From Paenibacillus_AR mesotrionivorans (GTDB taxonomy: Bacteria > Bacillota > Bacilli > Paenibacillales > NBRC-103111), in assembly GCF_046098205.1 (NCBI RefSeq), contig NZ_JBJURJ010000001.1:1-64000 (forward strand): a DNA stretch of 64,000 nucleotides. Reading direction: 5' to 3'. A model generated the notes under the pieces. It made no database searches. It saw only the letters and a list, made by a program, of their open reading frames with translations, and was not told the DNA's origin. Positions 56,502 through 64,000 of the stretch are shown here, in pieces (the stretch's first letter is position 1; the number at the start of each line of letters is the position of its first letter). Position numbers and translations under genes: made by a program.

Positions 56502-57965
56502 CTAGCGGATGCGGAAGATCAAGTGGGTTTGAGCCGCCGTGATCCTGTCACCGTTTTTAAGGGGATAGGTTTCGTGAGGGGCAAGGGATTCGCCGTTGAG
56601 CTTTGTGCCGTTTTTGGAGCCCAGATCACAAAGCACCCACAGCTCCCCCTCCCGCCTGATCTCGCCATGGATCCGGGATATGCCGGAGGCATTCAGCACA
56701 CAATCGGCTTCACCCGGGCTCCTTCCGAAGGAAAAGCGGGTACGGCTGACGAGGAGCGATGAGGCAACGGCTTCATTCTCCAGCAGCTCGAGCACCGCTT
56801 GAGGGGCGAGCAGCTCCGTTTCCGGAAGCAGCAGTTCTGTCGGCGGCACAGCAGGTCCGCTCTCTTCGGACTCCTCCAGCAAAACAGTTAATGCCGGGTT
56901 TTCCCGGTACAGCCGATTCCGCTCCTCCGTCCATTGGAAGGAGCGTGCGGCGGCAGATTCCGGCTCCTTGTAGTCAAGCGTCTGCTCCCTCGGGAACGGC
57001 TGGGCCGGTTGCGGCATCCAGCTGTCCGGCTCCTCGTCCGGCTCCGTCAGAAGCTCTTCCTTTTCTTTGCGCTTGCTCCATAGATAAAGAATTATGCCTG
57101 CTAACGTCACGATGCCCGCCGAACCCATCACAACTGGCGAAGGAAATACCGCGGCAGCGCCCCATGCCACCACCATGAGCACAAGCGCCAGCCGCAGTGC
57201 AGCAGCGGAGGATAGCCGCCATTGGGCTGGCTCGAACCGCAGGGTATCCCCGTCGTCCTGCAGCTCTGTCTGCAGCCGCAGCTCCTCCGTTGCACTTGGT
57301 CGCGGGGGGCTGTGCCATGGCGTATCCGCAGGATAGGACTCTTCCGCCGCTGCTTGCTGGGAGGTGCCCGTCTGCCCGGCGGGAGAAAATTGCAGGGCAA
57401 TCAGCAGCTGCTTAAAATCCTCCAGCTCGAACAGGGAGCTTTTGAGGCACTCCACCATCACACTGCATTCTTCCAATGAAATATGGCCCCATTCTATTAA
57501 TTGAAGCGTAAGCTGGTACAGTTCATGGCGGAGCGAGGGTTTTTGCTCCAGATGCCGAAGCGGCAGATACACCATCTGGATATCCCGCGGGCCCTCACCG
57601 ATGAGAATAAGCGAAGGGTGCAGGGCATACTTGCGTTCATCCAATAAGTACACCCTGCTGTCCGCCAAGGTGGTGACGATGGTCAGCAGCGCCTCTATAA
57701 GAAGCTTCGCATCCGCATCGCCGGCCTGAAACCGGCTTTGCAGCGGCTGCCCTACGGGAAGCCTGTAGCGGAGCCTGGCCTCCGCGTTCATTTCCTCCAC
57801 ATCCAAAGGCAGGATGCGGGGTATGGAGTGCCGCTCCAGCATCCGCAGATCCAGACGGGACAGTGCCGCCGCCGGAACCGGGTTTCCCTTATGGGTCAGA
57901 AGCCAATACCGGCCCTGCCCTTTTTCGGCTGTGAAGGTCATGTCCAGATAAGTTACAGCATCCAT
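56502..57965 (-). CDS. FHA-domain protein with a Tad-associated N-terminal domain
   Basis: A 487-residue protein. Residues 1-200 form a domain like that found in FHA proteins at the end of Bacillota Tad clusters (DUF6382-like; LSRLDLRMLERHSIPRILPL, VYLLDERKYALHPSLILIGE). Two hydrophobic helices near residues 265-305 (ALRLALVLMVVAWGAAAVFP, IVTLAGIILYLWSKRKEKEE) anchor it. The last ~95 residues are an FHA domain (RFSFGRSPGEADCVLNASGI, LGSKNGTKLNGESL) with the phosphothreonine-binding Arg, Ser and Asn. It probably links phosphorylation signalling to pilus assembly. The ATG at 57965 follows AAAGGAG by seven bases and overlaps the prepilin peptidase gene by 13 bases. Confidence 0.83.
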   Translation of the reverse strand: MDAVTYLDMTFTAEKGQGRYWLLTHKGNPVPAAALSRLDLRMLERHSIPRILPLDVEEMNAEARLRYRLPVGQPLQSRFQAGDADAKLLIEALLTIVTTLADSRVYLLDERKYALHPSLILIGEGPRDIQMVYLPLRHLEQKPSLRHELYQLTLQLIEWGHISLEECSVMVECLKSSLFELEDFKQLLIALQFSPAGQTGTSQQAAAEESYPADTPWHSPPRPSATEELRLQTELQDDGDTLRFEPAQWRLSSAAALRLALVLMVVAWGAAAVFPSPVVMGSAGIVTLAGIILYLWSKRKEKEELLTEPDEEPDSWMPQPAQPFPREQTLDYKEPESAAARSFQWTEERNRLYRENPALTVLLEESEESGPAVPPTELLLPETELLAPQAVLELLENEAVASSLLVSRTRFSFGRSPGEADCVLNASGISRIHGEIRREGELWVLCDLGSKNGTKLNGESLAPHETYPLKNGDRITAAQTHLIFRIR

Positions 57966-58483
57966 ACAGGTACTCCTTTGCTGCCGGTTTCCCACAAGGC
58001 GGTGCAGATTCCCGGAATGACCGCCGCCATAAACGGGAAGCGAAGAGTCAGCCGTTCATCTATGGCCAGCTTCTGCCGGATCAATAAGAACCCGGTAACG
58101 GCAAGCAGCATCCCCTTTCCGTTGGCGATGAGCCTACGCTGGTATAGCAATATCCCGAATCCGATGACCCCGGCCCATAATACGGAATAGGTGATAGTCG
58201 AAAATGTCAGCAGAGGTCCGCTAATAGCTCCAATAGCCGCAAACAGCTTGACGTCCCCCGCCCCCACCGCCTTAAACATATACAAAAGCAGCATAACAGC
58301 AAACCCTAGACCTGCCCCTGCGAACGAACGACCCAATCCTGTCAGCCCTCCTGCCCAAACATGCCCCAGCATCCCGCCGCACAGACCCGCCACAGAAAGC
58401 CAATTGGGGATTTTCCGGTGCCGCAGGTCTGTATAACCTGCTGCCAGCGCCACCATACCCAACATACAAACGAAGATATCCAT
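57953..58483 (-). CDS. Prepilin peptidase, A24/TadV type
   Basis: A 176-residue integral membrane aspartic peptidase. The two catalytic Asp motifs are DLRHRKIPN (about residue 19) and GAGDVKLFAA (about residue 89, the GxGD motif). About six membrane segments are present. It cleaves the leader of the Flp pilin after a Gly residue, as TadV/CpaA. The ATG at 58483 follows GAGAGGAAT; a longer in-frame extension to 58519 lacks a good site. It lies five bases after the TadE-type gene. Confidence 0.9.
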   Translation of the reverse strand: MDIFVCMLGMVALAAGYTDLRHRKIPNWLSVAGLCGGMLGHVWAGGLTGLGRSFAGAGLGFAVMLLLYMFKAVGAGDVKLFAAIGAISGPLLTFSTITYSVLWAGVIGFGILLYQRRLIANGKGMLLAVTGFLLIRQKLAIDERLTLRFPFMAAVIPGICTALWETGSKGVPVWML

Positions 58484-58487
58484 GCTC

Positions 58488-59144
58488 TCATTCCTCTCCA
58501 ACCCATGCGCGTTCCACAACGGTTTTCTCTATATAAAGGGTTTTATTCCAAAAGGGTACGGGAAGCTTGAGGGCATATCCCGCTGTAATGACCATATCCG
58601 CATTGCCCCCCTCTTCCAGGGACGGGAGCTTCACCGCCGCCACGGTCAGCTTGTCTGCCTTCAGCAGCCTCCCGTTGGCATAATGCCGGAGGACGGGTTC
58701 AAAGGCCTTGCACAAAAGCGGGTCCATGATTTTGTCCACAGCCCCATTCGCCGCATCGATCCCCCGCTGCTCCAGACTTTCCCGCTTGTTGACCTCCCAC
58801 TGCACCAGTTGACCCACTACATCAGGAAACAGGGCTTCGTAATTCAACACCCATTCCTCCGCCTCCGACCATCCGGCACGGGACTCCAAGAGCTTGTCCG
58901 CCACTGCGCCTGCCCATTGACCCGGTCCAGTGGATAGAGCCCGCTCTTTGGCTTCCCGGTAGACCATCCGCACCGGCTCCCAGTGGGCAGCGGTGCTTTT
59001 GGCGGTTTCGGAGACGGCTGACCGCAGAGCAACCTCTACTGCCGCAATATGGATCAGACTGGCCATAAACATTACAAAAACAATCATTGCCGGCAGCACA
59101 ATTGCCGCCTCAACCGTAATGGAGCCCTCCGTTTGTTTAATCAT
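58488..59144 (-). CDS. TadE-like pseudopilin
   Basis: A 218-residue exported protein with a class-IV-pilin-like N-terminus (QTEGSITVEAAIVLPAMIVF) containing the charged Glu at +5 of the hydrophobic stretch. The rest is an external domain ending LPVPFWNKTLYIEKTVVERA. TadE proteins are minor pseudopilins of Tad pili. The start codon overlaps the end of the TadG-like gene by eight bases, so it depends on translational coupling; no strong ribosome site precedes it. Confidence 0.85.
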   Translation of the reverse strand: MIKQTEGSITVEAAIVLPAMIVFVMFMASLIHIAAVEVALRSAVSETAKSTAAHWEPVRMVYREAKERALSTGPGQWAGAVADKLLESRAGWSEAEEWVLNYEALFPDVVGQLVQWEVNKRESLEQRGIDAANGAVDKIMDPLLCKAFEPVLRHYANGRLLKADKLTVAAVKLPSLEEGGNADMVITAGYALKLPVPFWNKTLYIEKTVVERAWVGEE

Positions 59145-61401
59145 AGGCGTATACGGCGGTTTGCCGGAAGCGGAACCGCCCTTCTTCCAAGTCCAGGCTG
59201 ACCGCCCCCGTTTTCCCGATAGCCCTCAGAACACCGGGCAAAAACCACACATTCACACTCCCAGAGGATGTTCCCTGAACATAGGTGGTGGTTTGGGTAA
59301 GATCTATGCCGGTGTTCAGCTCCAGCAGAGCCTGCATCCGAATCAGCACAGAGGACTGGTTGGGATGCAGCAGGAGCATCACCCGGAGCATATCCTTATA
59401 GGTCACCTTAAAAGCCCCCAGCTTCTGGAACAAGGAAACTGCCCCTCCTCCTGTTAAGGTATGCACATCCTGAACTGCCCTGGCCGCTCCTTCGGCTGCC
59501 GCTTTCAGCAGAGCGGCCAAAGGTGCAACCGCTCCGGCTGCACCGGCAGCCGGATCCATCAGTGCCTCGGCGGTGCGTATGCCGAAAAACAGCAGGAACA
59601 TTTCGCCGTAAGCGGCACTCAGGTTCAAATCGCAGCTGTTAAAGCCGTATAACAGATACTCCGCTTCCTGCCGGACCAAGGGATGGCCCCCAGGATTGGA
59701 GCGGGCAGGGGCGCCCTGCTGCTGTGCCGCCTCCCCCACTCCCCAGGTGCGGTAGTTGAACTTATCCAACGCGTATTCATTGATAAACAGCTCATCCCGT
59801 AAACCGGTCAAAAGTCCGCTGAATTGGCTGATGATATCCAGCCCAAGGCCCATGGAGGCATCCGTATCGGTGCCGGGCCGGTTAACGCCTGGCGAAGCCG
59901 CCGCCAGCTTGCTGTAGACACTGTACTTCCCTGTAAGGCTGTCCGGACCGCCGAGCTTGGCGTACAAGGCAATTTCCCCGTTTCCCGTGCTGCAGCCGGT
60001 AACAGCCTTGCGGATATCCGCCAAGGAGCCGCCTATTTTTTTGCGCTGCTGTTCCTCTTCGTTGCGGTCCGTCTGATTTCTGGCCTGCCGTTCCGCTTCC
60101 AGCGCCGCCCTGCCGCTTTTGAACCCGGCCGAAAGCTCCAGCAGCCCTTGAAGCTCTTCGGCCACCTTACCCCACTGGGAGGTGTTCCACCATGCCTGCT
60201 CCGCCCAGCGCAAGGCCAATCCGTGCAGGGACGCCGGAATACGCGCAGCCTCCGTTTTGTAACGGGAGAAGTAGGCCTTATCATAGGCCGATGAAAGCAG
60301 CAGCAGCCCCTCCGACAAATGACTCTCACCGGTCCCCGCCGATTTGTAGCGCTCCAGCTCGGCAAGCCATTTCGTCTGCTGTTCTTCCGCTTGGTCTAGG
60401 GCCGTACACAAAGCGCGGTAATCCACATCAAGCTTTTGCTCTGTGGCGGCCACAAGCTGCTTGGAGGAGCCAAACAGAAGAGCATATTCGGCCATGTCGG
60501 CAAGGAGCTTCTTCAGCTCGGTAAGCCTGCCCGACTCCTCCGACAAAAGCCGGCTTGCTTCATTAAGCTCTGTCTGAACAGCGGACATGGCCTGCCCCAA
60601 CGCCATAGCAGCTCCCGGACCTTCCTTGCCGGTGAGTGAAGCCATAGCCAAGGACAGGGAATACATGTTTTGCTGAAGCTGCCGGATGCGTTCATTCAGG
60701 GATTGGATCATCCGCTCCGCATCGGACACCGCTGCCAGCACCTGCTCCTCCGTCCGGTTCCCGATCTGCCCGGCCAAGGTTTCCAGCCGGCTCAGATTGC
60801 CGTTCAGAGTAGTACCTGCCGCTTCCACATGGCCCAGCATAGCCTGCGCCTTCTCCCAGGCCTTGTCCAATGCCTCCTCACGCTTCCAATGAAGCTTTTC
60901 CAGCTCCCGCATGCTGTCACCATACATTTTAGCCTGGCTCATGGCTTTATCGGCTTTGGTTTTTTGGAACTTGTCCAGCAGCTCCGTAATGAATTCCACC
61001 GGCGCCTTCAGCTTCATTTCCTGGACAATCTGACGCTTGAGCACATCCGGATTGGCCAGCGTGTACACAGGCTCGATTCCGCTGTTCATCCGGTCCGGTT
61101 GAAGATCCAGATAGCGGTAGCCCTCCCCTCCGGCCAAATTCCGGGTCAGATAGTCCATGTATAAAGGAACGCTGCCGCTTTCCGCCCACTTCAGCCCAAA
61201 CAGGCCATAAGCGGCAAGGGAACGGTCATACCGGGACATCACCGAACGCAGCGCCGCCTTCAACGCCAGCTCATTCTCCCGCTCTGCCAGCTGCAGCCGG
61301 ATCAGATCCGCAAACAATGCCTGGAACAGAAAAATCGGCACCAAAACAATCATCATATACACCGATGCCGACCCGTTTGTATGCTTCCAAAACCTCCCCA
61401 C
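59137..61401 (-). CDS. Large TadG-like pilus assembly protein
   Basis: A 754-residue exported protein. The N-terminus GSASVYMMIVLVPIFLFQAL is a pseudopilin/TadG-type helix, followed by an external region with many Ala/Leu/Gln coiled coils (residues ~150-480, KAQAMLGHVEAAGTTLNGNL, IQSLNERIRQLQQNMYSLSL). Residues ~600-640 hold a second hydrophobic, Ala-rich stretch (MDPAAGAAGAVAPLAALLKA). It is far longer than typical TadG and contains no obvious von Willebrand domain, so it is a Bacillota-specific scaffold protein. The start is a GTG at 61401 with GGGGTG upstream. It lies 25 bases after the second pseudopilin gene. Confidence 0.8.
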   Translation of the reverse strand: MGRFWKHTNGSASVYMMIVLVPIFLFQALFADLIRLQLAERENELALKAALRSVMSRYDRSLAAYGLFGLKWAESGSVPLYMDYLTRNLAGGEGYRYLDLQPDRMNSGIEPVYTLANPDVLKRQIVQEMKLKAPVEFITELLDKFQKTKADKAMSQAKMYGDSMRELEKLHWKREEALDKAWEKAQAMLGHVEAAGTTLNGNLSRLETLAGQIGNRTEEQVLAAVSDAERMIQSLNERIRQLQQNMYSLSLAMASLTGKEGPGAAMALGQAMSAVQTELNEASRLLSEESGRLTELKKLLADMAEYALLFGSSKQLVAATEQKLDVDYRALCTALDQAEEQQTKWLAELERYKSAGTGESHLSEGLLLLSSAYDKAYFSRYKTEAARIPASLHGLALRWAEQAWWNTSQWGKVAEELQGLLELSAGFKSGRAALEAERQARNQTDRNEEEQQRKKIGGSLADIRKAVTGCSTGNGEIALYAKLGGPDSLTGKYSVYSKLAAASPGVNRPGTDTDASMGLGLDIISQFSGLLTGLRDELFINEYALDKFNYRTWGVGEAAQQQGAPARSNPGGHPLVRQEAEYLLYGFNSCDLNLSAAYGEMFLLFFGIRTAEALMDPAAGAAGAVAPLAALLKAAAEGAARAVQDVHTLTGGGAVSLFQKLGAFKVTYKDMLRVMLLLHPNQSSVLIRMQALLELNTGIDLTQTTTYVQGTSSGSVNVWFLPGVLRAIGKTGAVSLDLEEGRFRFRQTAVYAYD

Positions 61402-61426
61402 TGCTTCACCCCGTCAGGCCTGCCGT

Positions 61427-62443
61427 CTATTGATGGTATACCACCATAATGCCGTTCTCCTCCAGCTCCCGCAGAAGGGCTGGTGTGGTATCGAATTTAC
61501 CCTTATTCTTAAGCAGAAAAAAATGCCACACTACTCCCTTTACTTGACCGGAGCGGATCAATTCCGCATCCTTTTTGATTTGAAGCTCGGTATCCGCTTT
61601 ATTCACTGTATATTTCGCTTCGTGGGCGAAGCCGTCCGCATCCAGAACATCAATGAAACGCTCCCCGTATGAAGTAGATAATCTCGCTTTCGGCGCATGA
61701 AGCAATTGCTGGAGGTATGCCTTAGCCTGCGCTTCGGTGCGAATGTCAACCGGCTGTGCCTCCCCGGGCAGCAATTGCCGCAAAGCCTTGGAAGCATCCT
61801 CCGGCGTAGCAAACCGGCTTTTCAGCTTGGAGGCATAGGTGGTCACCAGCTCCACCGTCCGCAGAAATTCCACCGGATCGGCTACATAAGCCGCTGCCCC
61901 CTCCTGCATTCGTCTGCCCTGGGGAGCCATAATATTCTGGACCCATGATGCCCACTCCCGGGACCAATCCGCCCGCACCTCTCCCTCCAGAACACGGTTA
62001 AAATAGGCACCTTCGCCGGATATATAACCCCCCAATCCTTGTGAGGAGCGGAGCAGCTTCCTGCCGGAAAGGGATTGTCCTGTTACTTTAAGCTCCGGCA
62101 GTGCAATCCCTGCTTGGCGGAAGCCGCCCAGGGAAGCGCGAAGCCATCCTAAACCCTCGGAGACCATGCCTGCATACACGTCATCCATATCCTGATACAC
62201 AAATGTTCCGGTGACCGCATCCTTGTGGGAATCCTTCCAAACATACGCGGACCGCTCCGACCACTCGTAGGCGGATTGGAGCAAATCTCCTTTTTGGTAA
62301 GTCAAGAATCCGAGTCCCAGCATTGCCAGCGTGAACCAGAACACCACCGGCATCAACAGAGTGGATTCGATATGAAAGCTGCCGGCTTCACTCCGGCAAA
62401 ACCGGCGTATACGAATTACGGGAAAACCCCTGGGGGTTGTCAC
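61427..62443 (-). CDS. TadE-like pseudopilin (larger)
   Basis: A 338-residue exported protein. The N-terminal helix SEAGSFHIESTLLMPVVFWF has the pilin-type Glu following a short basic leader (VIRIRRFCR). The external region (SYGERFIDVLDADGFAHEAK) is long, with mixed helices, and the end (ALLRELEENGIMVVYHQ) is conserved-looking. It is probably a minor pilin or a length/anchor factor. The start is a GTG at 62443 overlapping the Flp stop codon by four bases (GTGA), so its translation follows that of the pilin. Confidence 0.78.
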   Translation of the reverse strand: MTTPRGFPVIRIRRFCRSEAGSFHIESTLLMPVVFWFTLAMLGLGFLTYQKGDLLQSAYEWSERSAYVWKDSHKDAVTGTFVYQDMDDVYAGMVSEGLGWLRASLGGFRQAGIALPELKVTGQSLSGRKLLRSSQGLGGYISGEGAYFNRVLEGEVRADWSREWASWVQNIMAPQGRRMQEGAAAYVADPVEFLRTVELVTTYASKLKSRFATPEDASKALRQLLPGEAQPVDIRTEAQAKAYLQQLLHAPKARLSTSYGERFIDVLDADGFAHEAKYTVNKADTELQIKKDAELIRSGQVKGVVWHFFLLKNKGKFDTTPALLRELEENGIMVVYHQ

Positions 62444-62649
62444 GGCGACGGCGTATTGGGGACAATTGTTTTAGTATTTTGGATATCCGAATTCGTCTCG
62501 GTAAACAGCCGGTTTACCCAAGAAACAATCCATTTGCGGAAAGCAATCGCAATGATTACGATAATGGCCAGAATCAACAACATTTCCAGCGTGCCCAAAC
62601 CTTCCTCATTGTTCCAAAACCGTTTTATATGAATCCATCCCTTTTTCAT
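62440..62649 (-). CDS. Flp1-family type IVb pilin
   Basis: A 69-residue major pilin precursor. A basic leader KKGWIHIKRFWNNEEGLGTLE has the prepilin cleavage region (G then LGTLEM) with the Glu at position 5 of the mature helix. LLILAIIVIIAIAFRKWIVS is the assembly helix, and a short C-terminal tail follows (TETNSDIQNTKTI). The very short length is as in Bacillota Flp pilins. AAGGAGGGTTCCGG precedes the ATG. It sits between tadC and the TadE-type genes. Confidence 0.88.
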   Translation of the reverse strand: MKKGWIHIKRFWNNEEGLGTLEMLLILAIIVIIAIAFRKWIVSWVNRLFTETNSDIQNTKTIVPNTPSP

Positions 62650-62670
62650 CCGGAACCCTCCTTAAAGTAG

Positions 62671-63420
62671 TTATTGCAGGGATAAAACCGCAGGGGCGGC
62701 GACAATCAGCATAACCGTGCAAAACAGCAGCACCATGGGAAACACCATCTTGGCAGAGGCTTCCTCTCCGATCGTCCGGGCTGCCGCCTTCCGCCGCTCC
62801 CACAGGGTATGGGACAGCTCCTCCAGAGAATAGGCGAAGTCGCTGCCTCCCCGTTTGAAATTCATCAGCACATTGGTGGAAAACATGGATACCTCCAGCA
62901 CACCGCAGGACCTACTGAACTCCTCCATAGCGATGATGAAGGGCCGGTTGTCCTTAAGGGCCCGGGACAGCTTGACCCATTCCTTATATAAAGGATGGGA
63001 CTCGTCCGCTTGCTGGCAGGAGCGGTGGATCGCTTGGTGCAGCGTTTCGCCAGCGTGGAGCAGCAGGGTGATTTTATTCAGCAGCTCAGGCAGCTCCAGC
63101 ACGATCCTCCGCCGTTTATGCTTCACCTGGTTGTCCAGGGACTTCACCCTAAAGATCACAAAAAACACCATCAACAAGAGGCAAAACGGGATCATAATTA
63201 CGCCGCTGGCCACGCTTAGTACCACCGATAAAACAGCTAATCCCAGCAGATGCACTACGGTTTCCGCCGTAAAGCTGCGGCAAGCCTCCGCTGCCCGGTT
63301 GGCTCCATGCAAGGCCGCCATCCGCACATGAATCATTTCGAATAATAAGGGCCACCGTTCATAAATCCGCAGCCTCTCCAACCCGTCGCGTATCCGAGCT
63401 TGCAAATTCCAGACCTTCAC
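62671..63420 (-). CDS. tadC: Tad pilus inner-membrane platform protein TadC
   Basis: A 249-residue type II secretion F-domain protein. After a soluble N-terminal region (LQARIRDGLERLRIYERWPL), two hydrophobic helices near residues 62-95 (GLAVLSVVLSVASGVIMIPF) and one at the C-terminus (MVLLFCTVMLIVAAPAVLSL) flank the F domain (ELPELLNKITLLLHAGETLH, MEEFSRSCGVLEVSMFSTNV). It forms the pilus platform with TadB. The start GTG at 63420 overlaps the TadB stop codon (GTGA), with GGAGATGAAG before it; no in-frame ATG precedes it in the gene. Confidence 0.87.
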   Translation of the reverse strand: MKVWNLQARIRDGLERLRIYERWPLLFEMIHVRMAALHGANRAAEACRSFTAETVVHLLGLAVLSVVLSVASGVIMIPFCLLLMVFFVIFRVKSLDNQVKHKRRRIVLELPELLNKITLLLHAGETLHQAIHRSCQQADESHPLYKEWVKLSRALKDNRPFIIAMEEFSRSCGVLEVSMFSTNVLMNFKRGGSDFAYSLEELSHTLWERRKAAARTIGEEASAKMVFPMVLLFCTVMLIVAAPAVLSLQ

Positions 63421-64000
63421 AGCTTCATCTCCATTAGCTTTCCGGTCAGCCACCAGCACAGAAGCATGATGGCCAGACCGGCGGTCATGATGGCTGCACC
63501 GGCAGCATTGCCGTACAGCGGCTCCATATAATCCGGCGAGCTCCAATATAACAGGCCAATCACTCCAAGAGGGGCGGCACCGAGAATTCTCGACTCAAAA
63601 CGCCGCTGCGCCAATTGCACGGCGATTTCCTGCTGGATTTCCATTTTGTCGCCGATCATCTGGGAGGTCCGCCGCATCACATCCGCCATATTGCCGCCGG
63701 TGCGTTTGGCTGTGACGAACACATCCAGAAACTGCGTCAGTTCCTCCAGTCCGGAGCGGCGGCAAAAATCCTCCAACGCCCTTTCAATAGCCTCCCCGTT
63801 GGTCACCCTCCGGCTGATCCGGTGAAACTCCACAACAATGAAGGTTTGGGGATGGTTATACAAAAACCCCAGGTCGACAGCGGCAGCTGCAAAGGCATTC
63901 TCGATGGATCTGCCTGCAGTAAGTGAGGTCACCAGCGCATGAAGCCCCTGCTTGAATTGCAGACGCAGCTCGTTCATTTGTTTCTGTATACGCATCCTGC
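63417..64000 (-). CDS. tadB: Tad pilus inner-membrane platform protein TadB (partial)
   Basis: The 3' end of a type II secretion F-domain protein that runs off the right edge of the window. The visible ~193 residues contain FKQGLHALVTSLTAGRSIEN, the F-domain NHPQTFIVVEFHRISRRVTN and SGLEELTQFLDVFVTAKRTG with GNMADVMRRTSQMIGDKMEI, then two C-terminal helices. TadB is usually ~300 residues with an N-terminal membrane region, so an ATG at 63995 is unlikely to be the true start; the frame stays open to the edge. It is the first visible gene of the Tad operon, and the TadA ATPase would be expected further upstream. Confidence 0.87.
   Translation of the reverse strand, partial: RMRIQKQMNELRLQFKQGLHALVTSLTAGRSIENAFAAAAVDLGFLYNHPQTFIVVEFHRISRRVTNGEAIERALEDFCRRSGLEELTQFLDVFVTAKRTGGNMADVMRRTSQMIGDKMEIQQEIAVQLAQRRFESRILGAAPLGVIGLLYWSSPDYMEPLYGNAAGAAIMTAGLAIMLLCWWLTGKLMEMKL

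Noticed and set aside
63417..63995. Complete tadB starting at 63995
   Set aside because: The first helices and soluble region of TadB would be missing and the frame is still open at the window edge, so the gene is treated as partial.

Overview
The window reads as chromosomal DNA from a spore-forming Firmicute, most probably Paenibacillus or a close relative. This rests on several things together: fairly high G+C with strong AGGAGG-type ribosome binding sites, GTG and TTG starts, an HPr kinase homologue, a YheC/YheD spore-coat type ATP-grasp protein, a YesM/YesN two-component pair beside a CUT1 sugar transporter, a GlnR/TnrA-type operator before a glutamine-type ABC transporter, and a Bacillota-style Tad pilus cluster that ends in an FHA gene. 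No rRNA, tRNA, CRISPR array, complete insertion sequence or prophage was seen.

Layout. 0-4.9 kb: a degenerate PASTA pseudokinase, a Nudix/RdgB-type pair, an aldo/keto reductase and a GyrI-like ligand-binding protein. 5-8.6 kb: a nirB-nirD-nirC assimilatory nitrite reductase and transporter operon, with an Fnr/Crp-like palindrome and a strong hairpin in its upstream region. 8.9-17.2 kb: a maltose acetyltransferase type protein, a HIT protein, a histidine-rich membrane protein paired with a NapH/NosR-like iron-sulfur membrane protein, an OmpR-type two-component system, a sugar isomerase/epimerase and a LysE exporter. 17.3-20.3 kb: a tightly packed operon in which a divergent HPr kinase heads a GH43-like gene. 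20.4-23.6 kb: a four-gene amino-acid ABC transporter operon with a perfect TGTNA-N7-TNACA box and an intercistronic stem-loop. 23.8-28.7 kb: a YheC/D-like gene, a repeat-rich gap, a CPBP protease and a DEAD-box helicase with a long Gly/Arg-rich tail. 28.9-37.1 kb: a divergent MFS/MarR pair, a MacB/FtsX-type ABC exporter and a second OmpR-type two-component system. 37.6-40.2 kb: an aminotransferase and glutamyl-Q tRNA(Asp) synthetase. 40.4-47.3 kb: a CUT1 sugar ABC transporter downstream of its likely YesM/YesN regulators. 47.6-55.4 kb: a tiny stand-alone gene, a secreted FAD oxidoreductase, a low-molecular-weight phosphatase, two ABC-F ATPases and an M42 peptidase. 56.5-64 kb: the Tad/Flp pilus cluster, running off the right edge.

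The most unusual non-coding signal is a family of intergenic repeats. Six clusters (about 3.97-4.16, 10.12-10.25, 24.79-24.97, 25.90-26.08, 34.58-34.81 and 37.20-37.33 kb) carry a unit beginning TAACGGA with a second block (GCTCTTA or GCTATT) about 17 bases in. Neighbouring units are 50 (occasionally 51) bases apart, forward copies lie on the left and inverted copies on the right, and the spacers are A/T-rich and diverged. A separate 165-bp imperfect palindrome (52216-52380) lies between the two ABC-F genes, and its right terminus supplies the stop codon of the upstream gene. These, the divergent HPr kinase/GH43 operon and the pseudokinase are the best candidates for new biology. Functional calls come from reading protein motifs by eye; no database search was possible.
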